From positions 1-64,000 of the forward strand of contig CANMSB010000023.1 of NCBI GenBank assembly GCA_947500445.1: DNA of 64,000 bases, given 5' to 3'. Numbering within the stretch: position 1 is the first letter of the stretch; each line of letters starts with the position of its first letter. This document shows, one piece after another, positions 1 to 8,947 of the stretch. A program made the position numbers and the translations under genes. The notes beneath the pieces are model-generated. The model was not told the DNA's origin, did not search any database, and saw only the letters and a list, made by a program, of their open reading frames with translations. This stretch comes from an uncultured Flavobacteriaceae bacterium. GTDB taxonomy: Bacteria > Bacteroidota > Bacteroidia > Flavobacteriales > Flavobacteriaceae.

Positions 1-1
1 G

Positions 2-36
2 AAAAAAGGGTCCGACTTTAGATAAAAGTCTAACCC
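2..36 (-). terminator. Rho-independent terminator
   Basis: An inverted repeat has arms at 8-19 and 25-36 with a six-base loop and one clear mismatch. Read on the minus strand it is followed by six T. It lies just beyond the stop codon of the minus-strand gene ending at 51, so it fits the end of the 1929-to-51 transcript. Confidence 0.65.
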
Positions 37-50
37 TCGTTATTTTTAAC

Positions 51-926
51 TTACACAGTTAATGGGATAGTGTCTTTGGACATTATTTCAGAAAATGGCA
101 TTAAAGATTCTCTTTTAAAATCTTCATATCCATCTCTTAAACCATCAATGGATACATCATACAAATAGACTTGAAAATCTAAATTTGCTTTTTCATAAAT
201 TTTGTCAAATTTGAGGTAAGATTGTACTAATCTTTCTTCAATGTTAAATTCACTGATAATATCTATTAAGTTTTTCTTAATGAATTTGGGAAATTGATTC
301 TTAGAATCTATACTAAAGCAACTTTTGAATAAATCCAATCTGCTGGATAAATCTTCACTCTTAATAGGGAAAGAAGAAGGCTGCTTTAACTGCATTTTTT
401 GAGTAAAGGTTGTTAAAAGAAAAGTTTCTTTTTGAGTATTGTAATAGTCTATAAATGAATATTCATCATCAGAAATATTTGCTGCCTTACCAATCTCTAT
501 CCATAAAGCGATGTATTTTTTAAAACTAAAAATATTGCCGAATAGAAACTCGTCATTGTACCAACTTTCTGATTTGTAAGTTTGTCCATCTATCCAAGAA
601 ATATACTCATTGGATTGATTGTCCTGAATTAAATAATTTTTAGACGAATCAATTGCTTTAAGGGCTTCAGAAAATTTAATTTTTGAGTCAAATATTTCGA
701 TATCAAATATTGATTTTCCACCTGCAAGTCTATAGCTATTATTTTTTCCCGTTGAAGCAAATAATGAATCAAAATCATAAGCCTTATCAGATTGATTAAG
801 TAAATTCTTAATCTCGACCTCAGAAGCCTGTAAAATCAATTCGTTAGTAGGCTCCGAAATGGAATAAGAATGATTTTTAAAAAAATCAACCAATAAATCA
901 AGCTTCTGCTTGGGACTCATAGTCAT
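51..926 (-). CDS. Unrecognised protein paired with a nucleoid-associated protein
   Basis: I do not recognise the family of this 291-residue protein. It has no signal peptide or obvious membrane segment, so it should be cytoplasmic. It is rich in Asp, Lys, Ser and Phe. Its start lies inside the end of the upstream NA37 gene (29-base overlap), with two candidate ATGs at 926 and 920. This implies translational coupling and a joint function. A terminator follows at 2-36, so the two genes probably form a closed two-gene unit. Such a unit at the edge of a mobile element may be an anti-phage or element-maintenance module, but nothing in the sequence proves this. Confidence 0.75.
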   Translation of the reverse strand: MTMSPKQKLDLLVDFFKNHSYSISEPTNELILQASEVEIKNLLNQSDKAYDFDSLFASTGKNNSYRLAGGKSIFDIEIFDSKIKFSEALKAIDSSKNYLIQDNQSNEYISWIDGQTYKSESWYNDEFLFGNIFSFKKYIALWIEIGKAANISDDEYSFIDYYNTQKETFLLTTFTQKMQLKQPSSFPIKSEDLSSRLDLFKSCFSIDSKNQFPKFIKKNLIDIISEFNIEERLVQSYLKFDKIYEKANLDFQVYLYDVSIDGLRDGYEDFKRESLMPFSEIMSKDTIPLTV

Positions 927-1929
927 TTAGGATTTTAGCAGCCAAAGCAGCATCGTTAATAACAACTATTCCTTCATCTACGCTAACAACTTGATTGTCC
1001 AATAAATTTCTCGGAAACTGTAGTTTAATTTCCCCTACTTTAACAGATATGTTTTTAAACAAATTCTTACTAGTTGATATTAACTTAAACTTTTCAGTAA
1101 AAATATAATTGTTAGTATCGCAAGTCTCCCTTAAAAGATTACGATTGTCTGGCCCGTATAAATGTTCGCTCAAAGAATAAATATTGATAATATCATCATT
1201 ATTGGCTTGCGCATAACTTAAAACTAATTGAAGTTTTTCCGTAGCGGTTCCAGCATATTCTTCTTCATCAAAATCTCCAATTTTAAGAATGGCCTTTCTT
1301 AAATCTCTCGCATATTCACTGTTTTTATGAAGTTCAGCTGCTCCTATCCAATTTGAAAAGTAGTCTGAAACTTCATTTTGTTTAGTTCCACTATATGTAA
1401 AGGATAAATAGTTCAACAAACTTCCCTCTGCCGTACTTGAGAAAACATTATGATTAACTCTAGCTGCCATAGCTAAGTTATTAGTGTCTGCATACTCTAC
1501 CGAATTAAGTACGTATTTAGAATTTTCTTCTGAGTATTTGATTTGTCCTCCTTGTCTATCGCGTATTAGAAAGACATAGTAATAGTTATTACCATTTACC
1601 TCTTCTTCTATAAAAGCGAATTTACCACCTTTAGCAGATTTCTTGTTTTCAAGAATAATTCCCATTTGGTCAATTAATTCTCTAGTACTTGAAACAAAAT
1701 CCTTTTCTCCATTTTTGAATTCAATATAAACTCCTTTAAACCGGCTATCATCAGTAAATTTAGTATTACTAATTCTTTTATCATTTTTATAACTGTCTAC
1801 AAGCGAAGAACAAAAACTTTCTATGGACTCGTCTTCAATTTCAATTGTAGATTCTGATTTTATTATATTGACTTCATCAGAGTGCTGTTCTTTCTCTATG
1901 CTATGAATAATTAGGTTTTGATATGGCAT
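898..1929 (-). CDS. 37-kD nucleoid-associated protein (NA37/NdpA/YejK family)
   Basis: This 343-residue protein has the layout of the NA37 family: an N-terminal region beginning LIIHSIEK, a central AARVNHN segment, then YLSFTYSG followed by EVSDYFSNWIGA, which matches the family's conserved core. E. coli YejK binds DNA and sits on the nucleoid. Copies in mobile elements are common, and their role there is unclear. There is no signal peptide. The gene is first in a two-gene unit and its end overlaps the next gene by 29 bases. The upstream side (1930-2003) is short and AT-rich. I am fairly sure of the family and unsure of the role. Confidence 0.8.
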   Translation of the reverse strand: MPYQNLIIHSIEKEQHSDEVNIIKSESTIEIEDESIESFCSSLVDSYKNDKRISNTKFTDDSRFKGVYIEFKNGEKDFVSSTRELIDQMGIILENKKSAKGGKFAFIEEEVNGNNYYYVFLIRDRQGGQIKYSEENSKYVLNSVEYADTNNLAMAARVNHNVFSSTAEGSLLNYLSFTYSGTKQNEVSDYFSNWIGAAELHKNSEYARDLRKAILKIGDFDEEEYAGTATEKLQLVLSYAQANNDDIINIYSLSEHLYGPDNRNLLRETCDTNNYIFTEKFKLISTSKNLFKNISVKVGEIKLQFPRNLLDNQVVSVDEGIVVINDAALAAKILNDYESQAEA

Positions 1930-2003
1930 TTGCTAAGTATAATATTTTTAACAGGAATTAATTTGCAATGTGCAGGAATATAACTACTTATTTTAAAATT
2001 TCC

Positions 2004-2111
2004 TTATGGTTTTCTGTAAAATTCATAAAATAAATCACTTAGTGTTTTTAAAAATAACAAGGATAATTCTTTCAGGCACTGTATTACTTCTACATATAAC
2101 TCTTTCATCAT
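2004..2111 (-). CDS. Possible 35-residue small protein after the amidase gene
   Basis: A short open frame begins with two consecutive ATG codons, one base after the amidase stop codon, and runs 35 residues (begins MMKELYVEV, ends EFYRKP). It is amphipathic and leucine-rich without a clear signal peptide. The tight spacing suggests coupled translation with the amidase gene. No family is recognised. It may be only a chance frame, because the region is short and AT-rich. Confidence 0.3.
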   Translation of the reverse strand: MMKELYVEVIQCLKELSLLFLKTLSDLFYEFYRKP

Positions 2112-2112
2112 C

Positions 2113-2769
2113 TTAAATTTTAATTGACATCAGTAGTGCCAATGCCAGTGCGTTAATATTCTTTTCGTTTTTTAAATAATCGGCTTCATCAATATTTGAT
2201 AAAAAACCTAGCTCTACTAAAATTGTAGGGCAGGTTTGTACTGTTTCTCGTAAAACCTGAAAATTGGCAGTTTTTACACCCCTACTTCGATACCCTAATT
2301 TTTGGGTCAACTCATTGATTATAGAAGTAGCAACTCTATCGGATTCTTCTTGATTTGGATTTTCCGATGGTGTATGCCGGTGCAAGAACACTTCTATTCC
2401 TGTAGCTCTTTTGTTCGGAGCGTGATTGCAATGGATAGATATAAAAAGGTCAGGTTTTAAAACCCTTGCTAATTTGGTTCTATGACTTAATGAGATAAGG
2501 GTGTCTGTATATCTGGTCATATACATATCATACTTATTATCCAACATTGATTTATTCAATGCTAGCATTGCTTTGGCAATGGCCAGCGTTATTACCTTCT
2601 CTTCAACTTTATTAGTTCCTATAGCTCCTGAGTCTTTTCCTCCGTGACCAGCATCGATAATAATTACTTTTTTTTCTTGTGCAATTGTCATAAACAAAGG
2701 CATCAAGAAAAGTAGTAGTACACACATTTTTAATCGTATCATCTTCATTGTGTTTTTTTGATTTCTCAT
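2113..2769 (-). CDS. Exported N-acetylmuramoyl-L-alanine amidase (Amidase_3)
   Basis: The enzyme cleaves the bond between N-acetylmuramic acid and L-alanine in peptidoglycan. Of 218 residues, about the first 30 hold a hydrophobic signal peptide ending near MTIAQ. The catalytic domain shows the zinc-binding set of the family: His in DAGHGG, Glu in KVEEK, His in SIHCNH and the catalytic Glu in LVELGFLSN. The annotated start could be replaced by a Met seven residues further in (MKMIRL). The gene diverges from the tra operon across 178 bases. In conjugative elements such amidases probably open the wall locally for the transfer apparatus, which is inferred here from position. Confidence 0.9.
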   Translation of the reverse strand: MRNQKNTMKMIRLKMCVLLLFLMPLFMTIAQEKKVIIIDAGHGGKDSGAIGTNKVEEKVITLAIAKAMLALNKSMLDNKYDMYMTRYTDTLISLSHRTKLARVLKPDLFISIHCNHAPNKRATGIEVFLHRHTPSENPNQEESDRVATSIINELTQKLGYRSRGVKTANFQVLRETVQTCPTILVELGFLSNIDEADYLKNEKNINALALALLMSIKI

Positions 2770-2947
2770 TACACAATTTTTAAAGATTTAGAGGAATACG
2801 TAATTATACTTCAAAATTTAACGCTCGATTCCGTTAATATTTTCAGTTTTTCAGCCTTTCCCTCCATTCCCTTATAGATTTCGCAAAAAGTAATTTTTAA
2901 CAAGGTTTCTCACAGCACTATCTGGAGAACCATAAAACGTAAGCGTT

Positions 2948-3235
2948 ATGAAAAAAACACTTTATCTAACGTGGGCTATGCTTCTGATGAGCCTACCCAC
3001 TTTTGCACAAATCGGGGGTATAGAAGACTCGGTTAATGATGTGGGTGATACCATTAGAGCGATTTTCCCTTTACTATTGGGGGTTATTTTTCTTATTGGG
3101 TTCTTATTTAATGCAGGTCATTTCTTTGGAGAAAACGCAGACCTCAAAAAAGGGATTACCCGTGTCTTGGTTTTCGTACTTATCGCAGGGGCGGTAGTAG
3201 GCATCTTTACTTATCTCATTGGAATCGTAGTCTAA
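2948..3235 (+). CDS. traE: TraE-family (DUF4134) pilin-like conjugation protein
   Basis: A 95-residue exported membrane protein with a signal peptide ending at TFAQ and two hydrophobic segments (about 38-58 and 72-93), the layout of a VirB2-type pilin. In Bacteroidetes conjugative elements this family is TraE and opens the run of transfer genes, as it does here. The gene is followed after 34 bases by traF on the same strand. The intergenic stretch before it (2770-2947) is shared with the divergent amidase and should hold the operon promoter, although no clear TAnnTTTG box was found. Just before the start there is a small palindrome (aacg-taag-cgtt). Confidence 0.85.
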   Translation: MKKTLYLTWAMLLMSLPTFAQIGGIEDSVNDVGDTIRAIFPLLLGVIFLIGFLFNAGHFFGENADLKKGITRVLVFVLIAGAVVGIFTYLIGIVV

Positions 3236-3269
3236 GCCTCATAGAGGCCTTTATTAAAAATCATATCCA

Positions 3270-3554
3270 ATGAAGAAGTACGAAGTTTATAAAAACATTC
3301 GCAAAGGGGCTATGATATGGGGACTCCCCATATCGCTCTTTGCAATGATGATGCTCTCCATACTGGCATCCCTACTGGTCATCATTTTTTCATTCAGTTT
3401 TTTGGTCATCATAGGAGCTATCCTATGGAACGGCACTTTGTATGTCGTCCTTACCAAGATTGCCTGTAAAGCTATCCTGTTGAATTTCAATAGGGTATTT
3501 CCAAAAATTATAAGTAACAAAAAAGATAACATACTGCATTATGTCGATTATTAA
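3270..3554 (+). CDS. traF: TraF-family (DUF4133) VirB3-like membrane protein
   Basis: This 94-residue inner-membrane protein has a basic N-terminus (KKYEVYKNIRKGA) and two close hydrophobic segments at about 15-60, the usual form of VirB3/TraF proteins, which help seat the VirB4 ATPase. Its last 14 bases overlap the start of traG, the same coupling seen in many Bacteroidetes transfer operons. The call depends on order and topology more than on a diagnostic motif. Confidence 0.8.
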   Translation: MKKYEVYKNIRKGAMIWGLPISLFAMMMLSILASLLVIIFSFSFLVIIGAILWNGTLYVVLTKIACKAILLNFNRVFPKIISNKKDNILHYVDY

Positions 3555-5955
3555 TATAGCCACATATAACCCCATCATTGAAATACAGGACAATTTGATA
3601 TTTGCCAATAATGGCAATATTATAGCCTGTTATCGTGGGGAACTACCAGAAATATACTCGCTTTCGGAAAAGGATTTTGAAGATTTGCACGGTACTTGGT
3701 TTCAAGCATTGAAATCATTGCCCGTAGGCTGTGTTATTCATAAACAGGACGTATACTTAAAAAAAGCGTTCAGTTCTGAATACCTACCTAATAACACCTT
3801 TTTGGCAAAAGCGACACACGACCATTTTAAAGGAAGGGAGTATATAGACCATACCTGTTATTTGTTCTTCACATTAGTACGAAATAAAACGCTGAATAAC
3901 CCTAAATATGTAAATCCATTTAGGAAAGTAAACAAGGGCATTCATCAAGAATTGAATCAAGCGGTACATAGTTTTATAGGTTCGGTAACAGATTCCATAA
4001 CCTATATCAATAACAGCCGTAAGGTTAAATTTTTGCCTTTGGAGAAATCCGAAATCCTCAGTTTTTCACAAAGCTTTTTTAACGGTTTCAATATTGATTA
4101 TGACACCGATATACTTTTAGAGAAATCCAAAGTCACCATAGGAAACAATCACTTTGATGTATTGGCAATCAATAGCGAGTCCTGTTTTGGCGAAAGCATA
4201 CAAACCAGTAAAATAAATGAGCGATTTACTTCTGACGATTTTGTTTTTCATCAAGGCTATATTGACGGTCTTGGTCTTTCCCTAAATGAAAACCACATTG
4301 TAAACCAGGTCATCTATTTAGATGACAAACAAAAGTGGCGTAGACTTCTGGATAAGAAAATAGAGGAACTTAAAAAGAGTTCAAATTTTGGCACTCAAAA
4401 CAAGGTCATTCTTAAAAAGATTGAGCATATCGTTGACCAAATTAATAGTGATGATAACGCCCGAATTATTAGAGGGCATTTGAACATTATCTATTGGTCT
4501 CGGGAAGCGCGAGAACTAGAAAATATTGGTTCGCGTATAAAGTCGGAATTTAAGGAGTTGGATATAACGCCATACTACCCAAGAGGAGAAGAACGCAAGA
4601 ATTATATACTTAACAGTTACCCTTGTTTCTCTTCTAATTTTTCTAACGAAGATGTCTATGTAACAGACCTGAAACACGCTCTTTGTCTCTTTGTAAACAA
4701 TACCAATTACCGAACGGATAAACAGGGAATCATTTTTAATGATAGGGAACATAACATACCTGTTTTAAAGGATGTTTGGGATGAAAAAAAGAAACGAATT
4801 AAGGCTAGAAACTATGCCATTTTTGCACCTACTGGCGAAGGGAAATCCTTTTTGGCGAATAATATTCTACGGCAATATTTTGAAATGGGAGTTCGCTTGG
4901 TCATTATTGACTTGGGAGGTTCCTATACCAAATTTGCCAGTTTGTACCCCGAACAGTTTACGGTGCTGCGTTACGAAAGCGGAAAGAATCTTGGTATCAA
5001 TCCCTTTTATATTTCAAATCCCCACGATGTGGGACCTGAACGATTAGAAGACCTATCCGTTTTTCTTTTTGAATTGATTGGTGAAGGAACCAAGCCCAAA
5101 AAAGAACAATCCGTAGCTCTTAAAAAAATACTGCATTCCTATTATAAAACTACTTCTGACAATCATTCTTTGGAGAGTTTTTACACCTATATAGAGTCGC
5201 AAAAAGGGGGGCTATTAGAGCAATTGCACATACATACAGATTACTTTAATATCGAAGGATTTTTACACATTTTATCGGAATATGTTAGGGGTGGTCTCTA
5301 TAGTTTTTTGTTTGAAACAAGCGAAGACCAATCCTATAAGATTGAGGATAAGCGTTTGATTGTTTTTGAGTTGGATGAGGTTAAGGATAATAAAGAAATA
5401 TTGTCCGTAATGCTCAAACTCATTAAAACCGCTATTCAGCGTACCATATGGCAGAACAAAGAAGAAAAAGGGATTATTCTATTTGATGAGTTCGCCAAGC
5501 AATTGAAATTTGATAACGTACTGGAATCCGTAGAGTTTTATTATCAAGCCATCCGTAAACAAGAGGGTGCAATCGGTATTATTTTGCAATCCATCAATCA
5601 ATTGCCCAACAATTCTACATCGGCTAGTATTCTAGAAAATACACAGGTCATTTATAGCCTGAACAATGAAAAGGGCTATGATGAATTGGTAAAGCGTTTG
5701 AACCTTTCCAGTCACGACCTCAATCAATTAAAATCCATAAAAAACAATTTATCTGGGCAACGCAAGTACACCGAGATATTTATCAAAATTGGGAAAGAGA
5801 GCAACATTTTTAGGCTTGAAGTTCCCTTAGAAGTATTTGCAGCTTATCTGACCGATGGCGCAGATAACGACCGCATAATGCGGATTTATAAAGAAAAAGG
5901 CTCAATGGAGAGCGCTATCAAGGAATTTATTCATTTAAAAACAAAAGAGTTATGA
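3541..5955 (+). CDS. traG: TraG conjugation ATPase (VirB4 family)
   Basis: This 804-residue cytoplasmic ATPase powers assembly and substrate transfer of the type IV secretion apparatus. A Walker A motif (PTGEGKS) is at about 428-436 and a Walker B (IILFDEFAK) at about 644-652. Between them lie LVIIDLGGSY and other VirB4-like segments. Length is typical of Bacteroidetes TraG. It overlaps traF by 14 bases at its start and traI by four bases (ATGA) at its end, so the block is one operon. It is intact with no frameshift. Confidence 0.93.
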   Translation: MSIINIATYNPIIEIQDNLIFANNGNIIACYRGELPEIYSLSEKDFEDLHGTWFQALKSLPVGCVIHKQDVYLKKAFSSEYLPNNTFLAKATHDHFKGREYIDHTCYLFFTLVRNKTLNNPKYVNPFRKVNKGIHQELNQAVHSFIGSVTDSITYINNSRKVKFLPLEKSEILSFSQSFFNGFNIDYDTDILLEKSKVTIGNNHFDVLAINSESCFGESIQTSKINERFTSDDFVFHQGYIDGLGLSLNENHIVNQVIYLDDKQKWRRLLDKKIEELKKSSNFGTQNKVILKKIEHIVDQINSDDNARIIRGHLNIIYWSREARELENIGSRIKSEFKELDITPYYPRGEERKNYILNSYPCFSSNFSNEDVYVTDLKHALCLFVNNTNYRTDKQGIIFNDREHNIPVLKDVWDEKKKRIKARNYAIFAPTGEGKSFLANNILRQYFEMGVRLVIIDLGGSYTKFASLYPEQFTVLRYESGKNLGINPFYISNPHDVGPERLEDLSVFLFELIGEGTKPKKEQSVALKKILHSYYKTTSDNHSLESFYTYIESQKGGLLEQLHIHTDYFNIEGFLHILSEYVRGGLYSFLFETSEDQSYKIEDKRLIVFELDEVKDNKEILSVMLKLIKTAIQRTIWQNKEEKGIILFDEFAKQLKFDNVLESVEFYYQAIRKQEGAIGIILQSINQLPNNSTSASILENTQVIYSLNNEKGYDELVKRLNLSSHDLNQLKSIKNNLSGQRKYTEIFIKIGKESNIFRLEVPLEVFAAYLTDGADNDRIMRIYKEKGSMESAIKEFIHLKTKEL

Positions 5956-6521
5956 GAAGAATCATTTTTATGTGCCTTTTGGCACTCGGAACAATAGGGC
6001 AAGTGAACGCACAAGGAATGCCCGTTTATGACAATACAAATTTCATATCCCTTGCAAAGCAAATTGTTGAGGCAGGGAAGCAGACACAAAGTCTTATTAA
6101 GACGGTCAATTTTATGAAAGAGCAAAAAGAGCGTATTGAAAAAGTAAGTAACGTAATTAAACAATTAAAAGCAGTACGAGAATTAGCCCGTAATAACGAA
6201 CGCCTTTTTGATGTGGTTCGCGGAGATGTAAGAGATATTTTAAACTCTCCTTATATCACTCCGGACGAAATTTCAAGAGTATCACAATCCTTTGAGAAAA
6301 TCATTGAAAACTCCTTGGAGGACTTGGATTTTGTACAACAAATCCTTTCTAGTGATTACCTTAAAATGTCAGATGCAGAACGGGCTAAGGTATTGAAGGA
6401 AAGGGAACAGAACTCTAAGGAAATGGTTGCAGAAATAGAACAGAAAACCAGAAGGTATAGAGACATCATCTCTTTTAGAGAAATGCAGGACAGAATCAAC
6501 AACAGGGAAACCGATTACTAG
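5952..6521 (+). CDS. traI: TraI-family (DUF4141) VirB5-like exported protein
   Basis: The 189-residue protein begins with a signal peptide (cleavage near VNAQG) followed by PVYDNTNF, the mature N-terminus typical of TraI/VirB5-like proteins. The rest is almost entirely helical and coiled-coil-like, rich in Lys, Glu and Arg. VirB5 proteins sit at the pilus tip or help pilus assembly. The start overlaps the traG stop by four bases and traJ follows after three bases. Confidence rests on the N-terminal motif plus gene order. Confidence 0.82.
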   Translation: MRRIIFMCLLALGTIGQVNAQGMPVYDNTNFISLAKQIVEAGKQTQSLIKTVNFMKEQKERIEKVSNVIKQLKAVRELARNNERLFDVVRGDVRDILNSPYITPDEISRVSQSFEKIIENSLEDLDFVQQILSSDYLKMSDAERAKVLKEREQNSKEMVAEIEQKTRRYRDIISFREMQDRINNRETDY

Positions 6522-6524
6522 GCT

Positions 6525-7364
6525 ATGCAACTGGCGATTCCATTAATCGGAGGATTAGAATACGTAGACGCTATTTTTCAGACCATAAAGGATAGCGATT
6601 TTCTACAGTATACCATTGTGGGAATGAAAGCCCTTGCTATCCTATTCTTTTTAATAAATATCTTAAAAAAATATAACGAAGGTGTTGCTAATAGGGATGG
6701 GTATACGTGGGGGCTTACCCCAACAGAACTGGTCAAGAATTTTATTATAGTACTACTGGTTATTTTTTCTAGCCAGGTATTGGATGTATTCGATAATATT
6801 CTTGTAGCGATTGAAGTGCAATATCGGAATACAGCACCCGCACTGTTGCCCTTGCAATTACAAGATGTACCTATTGAGGATGAAGTAAATGGAATAAGCG
6901 CAGCAAGTAAAGGTTTGGCTTTATTGTTTGAAGCTCTAAGTACTCCATTATATGGCTTAAAAATATTGGCTTTTATATTGAGTGTATTTCTTTGGTTGAT
7001 AGACCTATTTATTTACCCTCTCTTTCTGGCAGAACGGTTTTTCCTATTAGGTATTATGCAAGCTTTTTTTCCATTGGTCATAAGCCTTGCAGTATTCGAA
7101 AAGTTTAGGTCTATGGCATACACGTTTTTCAAATTGTATGCTGCTGTATATATGCTAGTGCCTGCCTTTTTTCTAGTGAATGTATTTGTAAATGCACTCT
7201 ATACAGAGTTCACAACCAATTTTTGGACAAACCTTTTCGGGTTCGATTTTGGTAGCTCAGCTTTTGCCTCGGTCATTGAATTGGGAACCGTTGGATTTAT
7301 AGTTTTCCTTAAGTTCAAGCTCTATAAACGGGCAACAACGTTCACCTTCAAATTATTCAATTAA
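6525..7364 (+). CDS. traJ: TraJ-family VirB6-like polytopic membrane protein
   Basis: A 279-residue inner-membrane protein with about six hydrophobic segments: near 35-48, 70-90, 140-165, 170-195, 205-228 and 243-262. It corresponds to VirB6, which forms part of the inner-membrane channel for DNA export. It lacks a cleavable signal peptide, as expected. It sits three bases after traI and 17 bases before traK in the standard order of Bacteroidetes transfer genes. Confidence 0.85.
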   Translation: MQLAIPLIGGLEYVDAIFQTIKDSDFLQYTIVGMKALAILFFLINILKKYNEGVANRDGYTWGLTPTELVKNFIIVLLVIFSSQVLDVFDNILVAIEVQYRNTAPALLPLQLQDVPIEDEVNGISAASKGLALLFEALSTPLYGLKILAFILSVFLWLIDLFIYPLFLAERFFLLGIMQAFFPLVISLAVFEKFRSMAYTFFKLYAAVYMLVPAFFLVNVFVNALYTEFTTNFWTNLFGFDFGSSAFASVIELGTVGFIVFLKFKLYKRATTFTFKLFN

Positions 7365-7381
7365 TACTTAAAAATTAGTCT

Positions 7382-7999
7382 ATGAAAACACCATATAAAA
7401 ATATATACGAGGTCTTGAAATTAAATCGATTTATCGTATTGGCGGTAATTGTTCTGGCAATGCTATCTACAATCGTTTCAAGTATCATATCATACAAAAT
7501 GTATGATAAATCCTTGAACGGCTCGTTTGCCATTGGTAAAAATGGAGAAGTCATACCCTTGCAATGGGTGCAGGAAAGAGAAAATTTAGAGGTCGAAGCA
7601 TTGGAACATTTGCGATTGTTTCATACCTATTTCTATGGATTGGATGCAACTACTTTTGAAAGCAACATCGAAAAAGCTTTATGGTTAGGGAATAGTACGG
7701 TAGACAATGTGTATCGCCAGAAAAAAGCCGATGGAGTTTATAACCGATTGATGCAATACTCTTTGGTACAAAAGGTCATTGGTATTAATTCTGAAATAGA
7801 CCTTACCGCAGAGCCTTACCCCTTTAAAACCGTCACGGTATTTCAAATCAATAGAGGTACGATGACAGATACTTACGAAATGATTACAACTGGCTCATTG
7901 ATACACTTGGAAAAAAGAAACTTTCCAAAGAATACCCATGGGCTTTTAATCACAAATTATTTTGAGAACACGCTAAAAAAAGTAAACTATGAAAATTGA
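7382..7999 (+). CDS. traK: TraK-family VirB8-like protein
   Basis: A 205-residue bitopic inner-membrane protein: a short cytoplasmic N-terminus (TPYKNIYEVLKLNRF), one membrane segment at about 18-40 and a periplasmic domain. This is the VirB8 topology, and the opening sequence is characteristic of TraK in Bacteroidetes elements. VirB8 nucleates the periplasmic part of the channel. The end overlaps traM by 11 bases. Confidence 0.87.
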   Translation: MKTPYKNIYEVLKLNRFIVLAVIVLAMLSTIVSSIISYKMYDKSLNGSFAIGKNGEVIPLQWVQERENLEVEALEHLRLFHTYFYGLDATTFESNIEKALWLGNSTVDNVYRQKKADGVYNRLMQYSLVQKVIGINSEIDLTAEPYPFKTVTVFQINRGTMTDTYEMITTGSLIHLEKRNFPKNTHGLLITNYFENTLKKVNYEN

Positions 8000-8936
8000 T
8001 AAGAAAAAAATCACTTTCGCCGTAGTTATTGGGGTAGTGCTAATTTTTATAATTACCTATTCTATAATGGCGTTCGGTGGAGATGATTCCAAAGAAGAGG
8101 AATTATTACAACCTCTGGTGCCTACTTTGGAAAACACTAAAGAGGATTACACGTCGAGATTAAATGCTGTAGATAATTTAAAAGAAGTTAGACAGACGAA
8201 CGCACCAAGTATATATGATGAAAAATATCTGGATTCCACAGGTGTATTTGACCCTGATTTTCTCGAAAAGGAAAAAATAAGAAAGGTCGATAGTATCTAT
8301 AATAATAGCAGAATAGATTACAGTACCAATGCTTATAAAAATCGTTCTATTACAAGTAATAGAGATAGTATTGTAGATGCCATTGCACAAAAAAAGGTCA
8401 TCGGTGCAAAAAATGAAAATACCGCCCAAGCTGCAATCGATGCAAAAGAAATGGGTTTGGAACAACAACTATTTTTTGCCTCTAACCCTTTACCTGATAT
8501 AAACGATAAAAAATATCCTACGGTACAAGTAATCGTTGACAGAAAGCAGGTAATAAAGGTAAATGACCGTTTAGAAATGAGAACCCTAAATGACATTACA
8601 ATAGACGGTTATTTTGTACCTAGAAACACTCCTGTTTTTGGTATTGTCAGCTTTAAACCGAATAGGGTTTTGTTGGAAATTCAAAACATTGCAGAAAGCA
8701 CTTTAATGTTTAAGGCTTTTGACCTTGGGGACAGATTAGAAGGTGTTTACATAGAAAATAGTTTTAGAGAAGAACTGAAGCAACAAGTAGTAGGGGATGT
8801 CATAGATGACATTAATATTACAGGTGTCCCACAAGTAACAGGAATTAAGAGAATATTTCAACGTTCCAACCGTCAGGTAAAAGTTGAGGTAAATCCTAAT
8901 TATATACTCACATTAAAAGTCGATACACGACAGTAA
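7989..8936 (+). CDS. traM: TraM conjugation protein (VirB10-like)
   Basis: A 315-residue protein with an N-terminal membrane anchor at about 8-29, a variable Asp/Asn-rich periplasmic linker and a C-terminal beta-rich domain (about 175-315) containing VPRNTPVFGIV, typical of VirB10/TraM. It bridges inner and outer membranes in the type IV secretion channel. It is shorter than many TraM proteins (often 400 or more residues), mainly in the linker. It overlaps traK at the start and is 11 bases from traN. Confidence 0.87.
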   Translation: MKIDKKKITFAVVIGVVLIFIITYSIMAFGGDDSKEEELLQPLVPTLENTKEDYTSRLNAVDNLKEVRQTNAPSIYDEKYLDSTGVFDPDFLEKEKIRKVDSIYNNSRIDYSTNAYKNRSITSNRDSIVDAIAQKKVIGAKNENTAQAAIDAKEMGLEQQLFFASNPLPDINDKKYPTVQVIVDRKQVIKVNDRLEMRTLNDITIDGYFVPRNTPVFGIVSFKPNRVLLEIQNIAESTLMFKAFDLGDRLEGVYIENSFREELKQQVVGDVIDDINITGVPQVTGIKRIFQRSNRQVKVEVNPNYILTLKVDTRQ

Positions 8937-8947
8937 AATTATACAGT

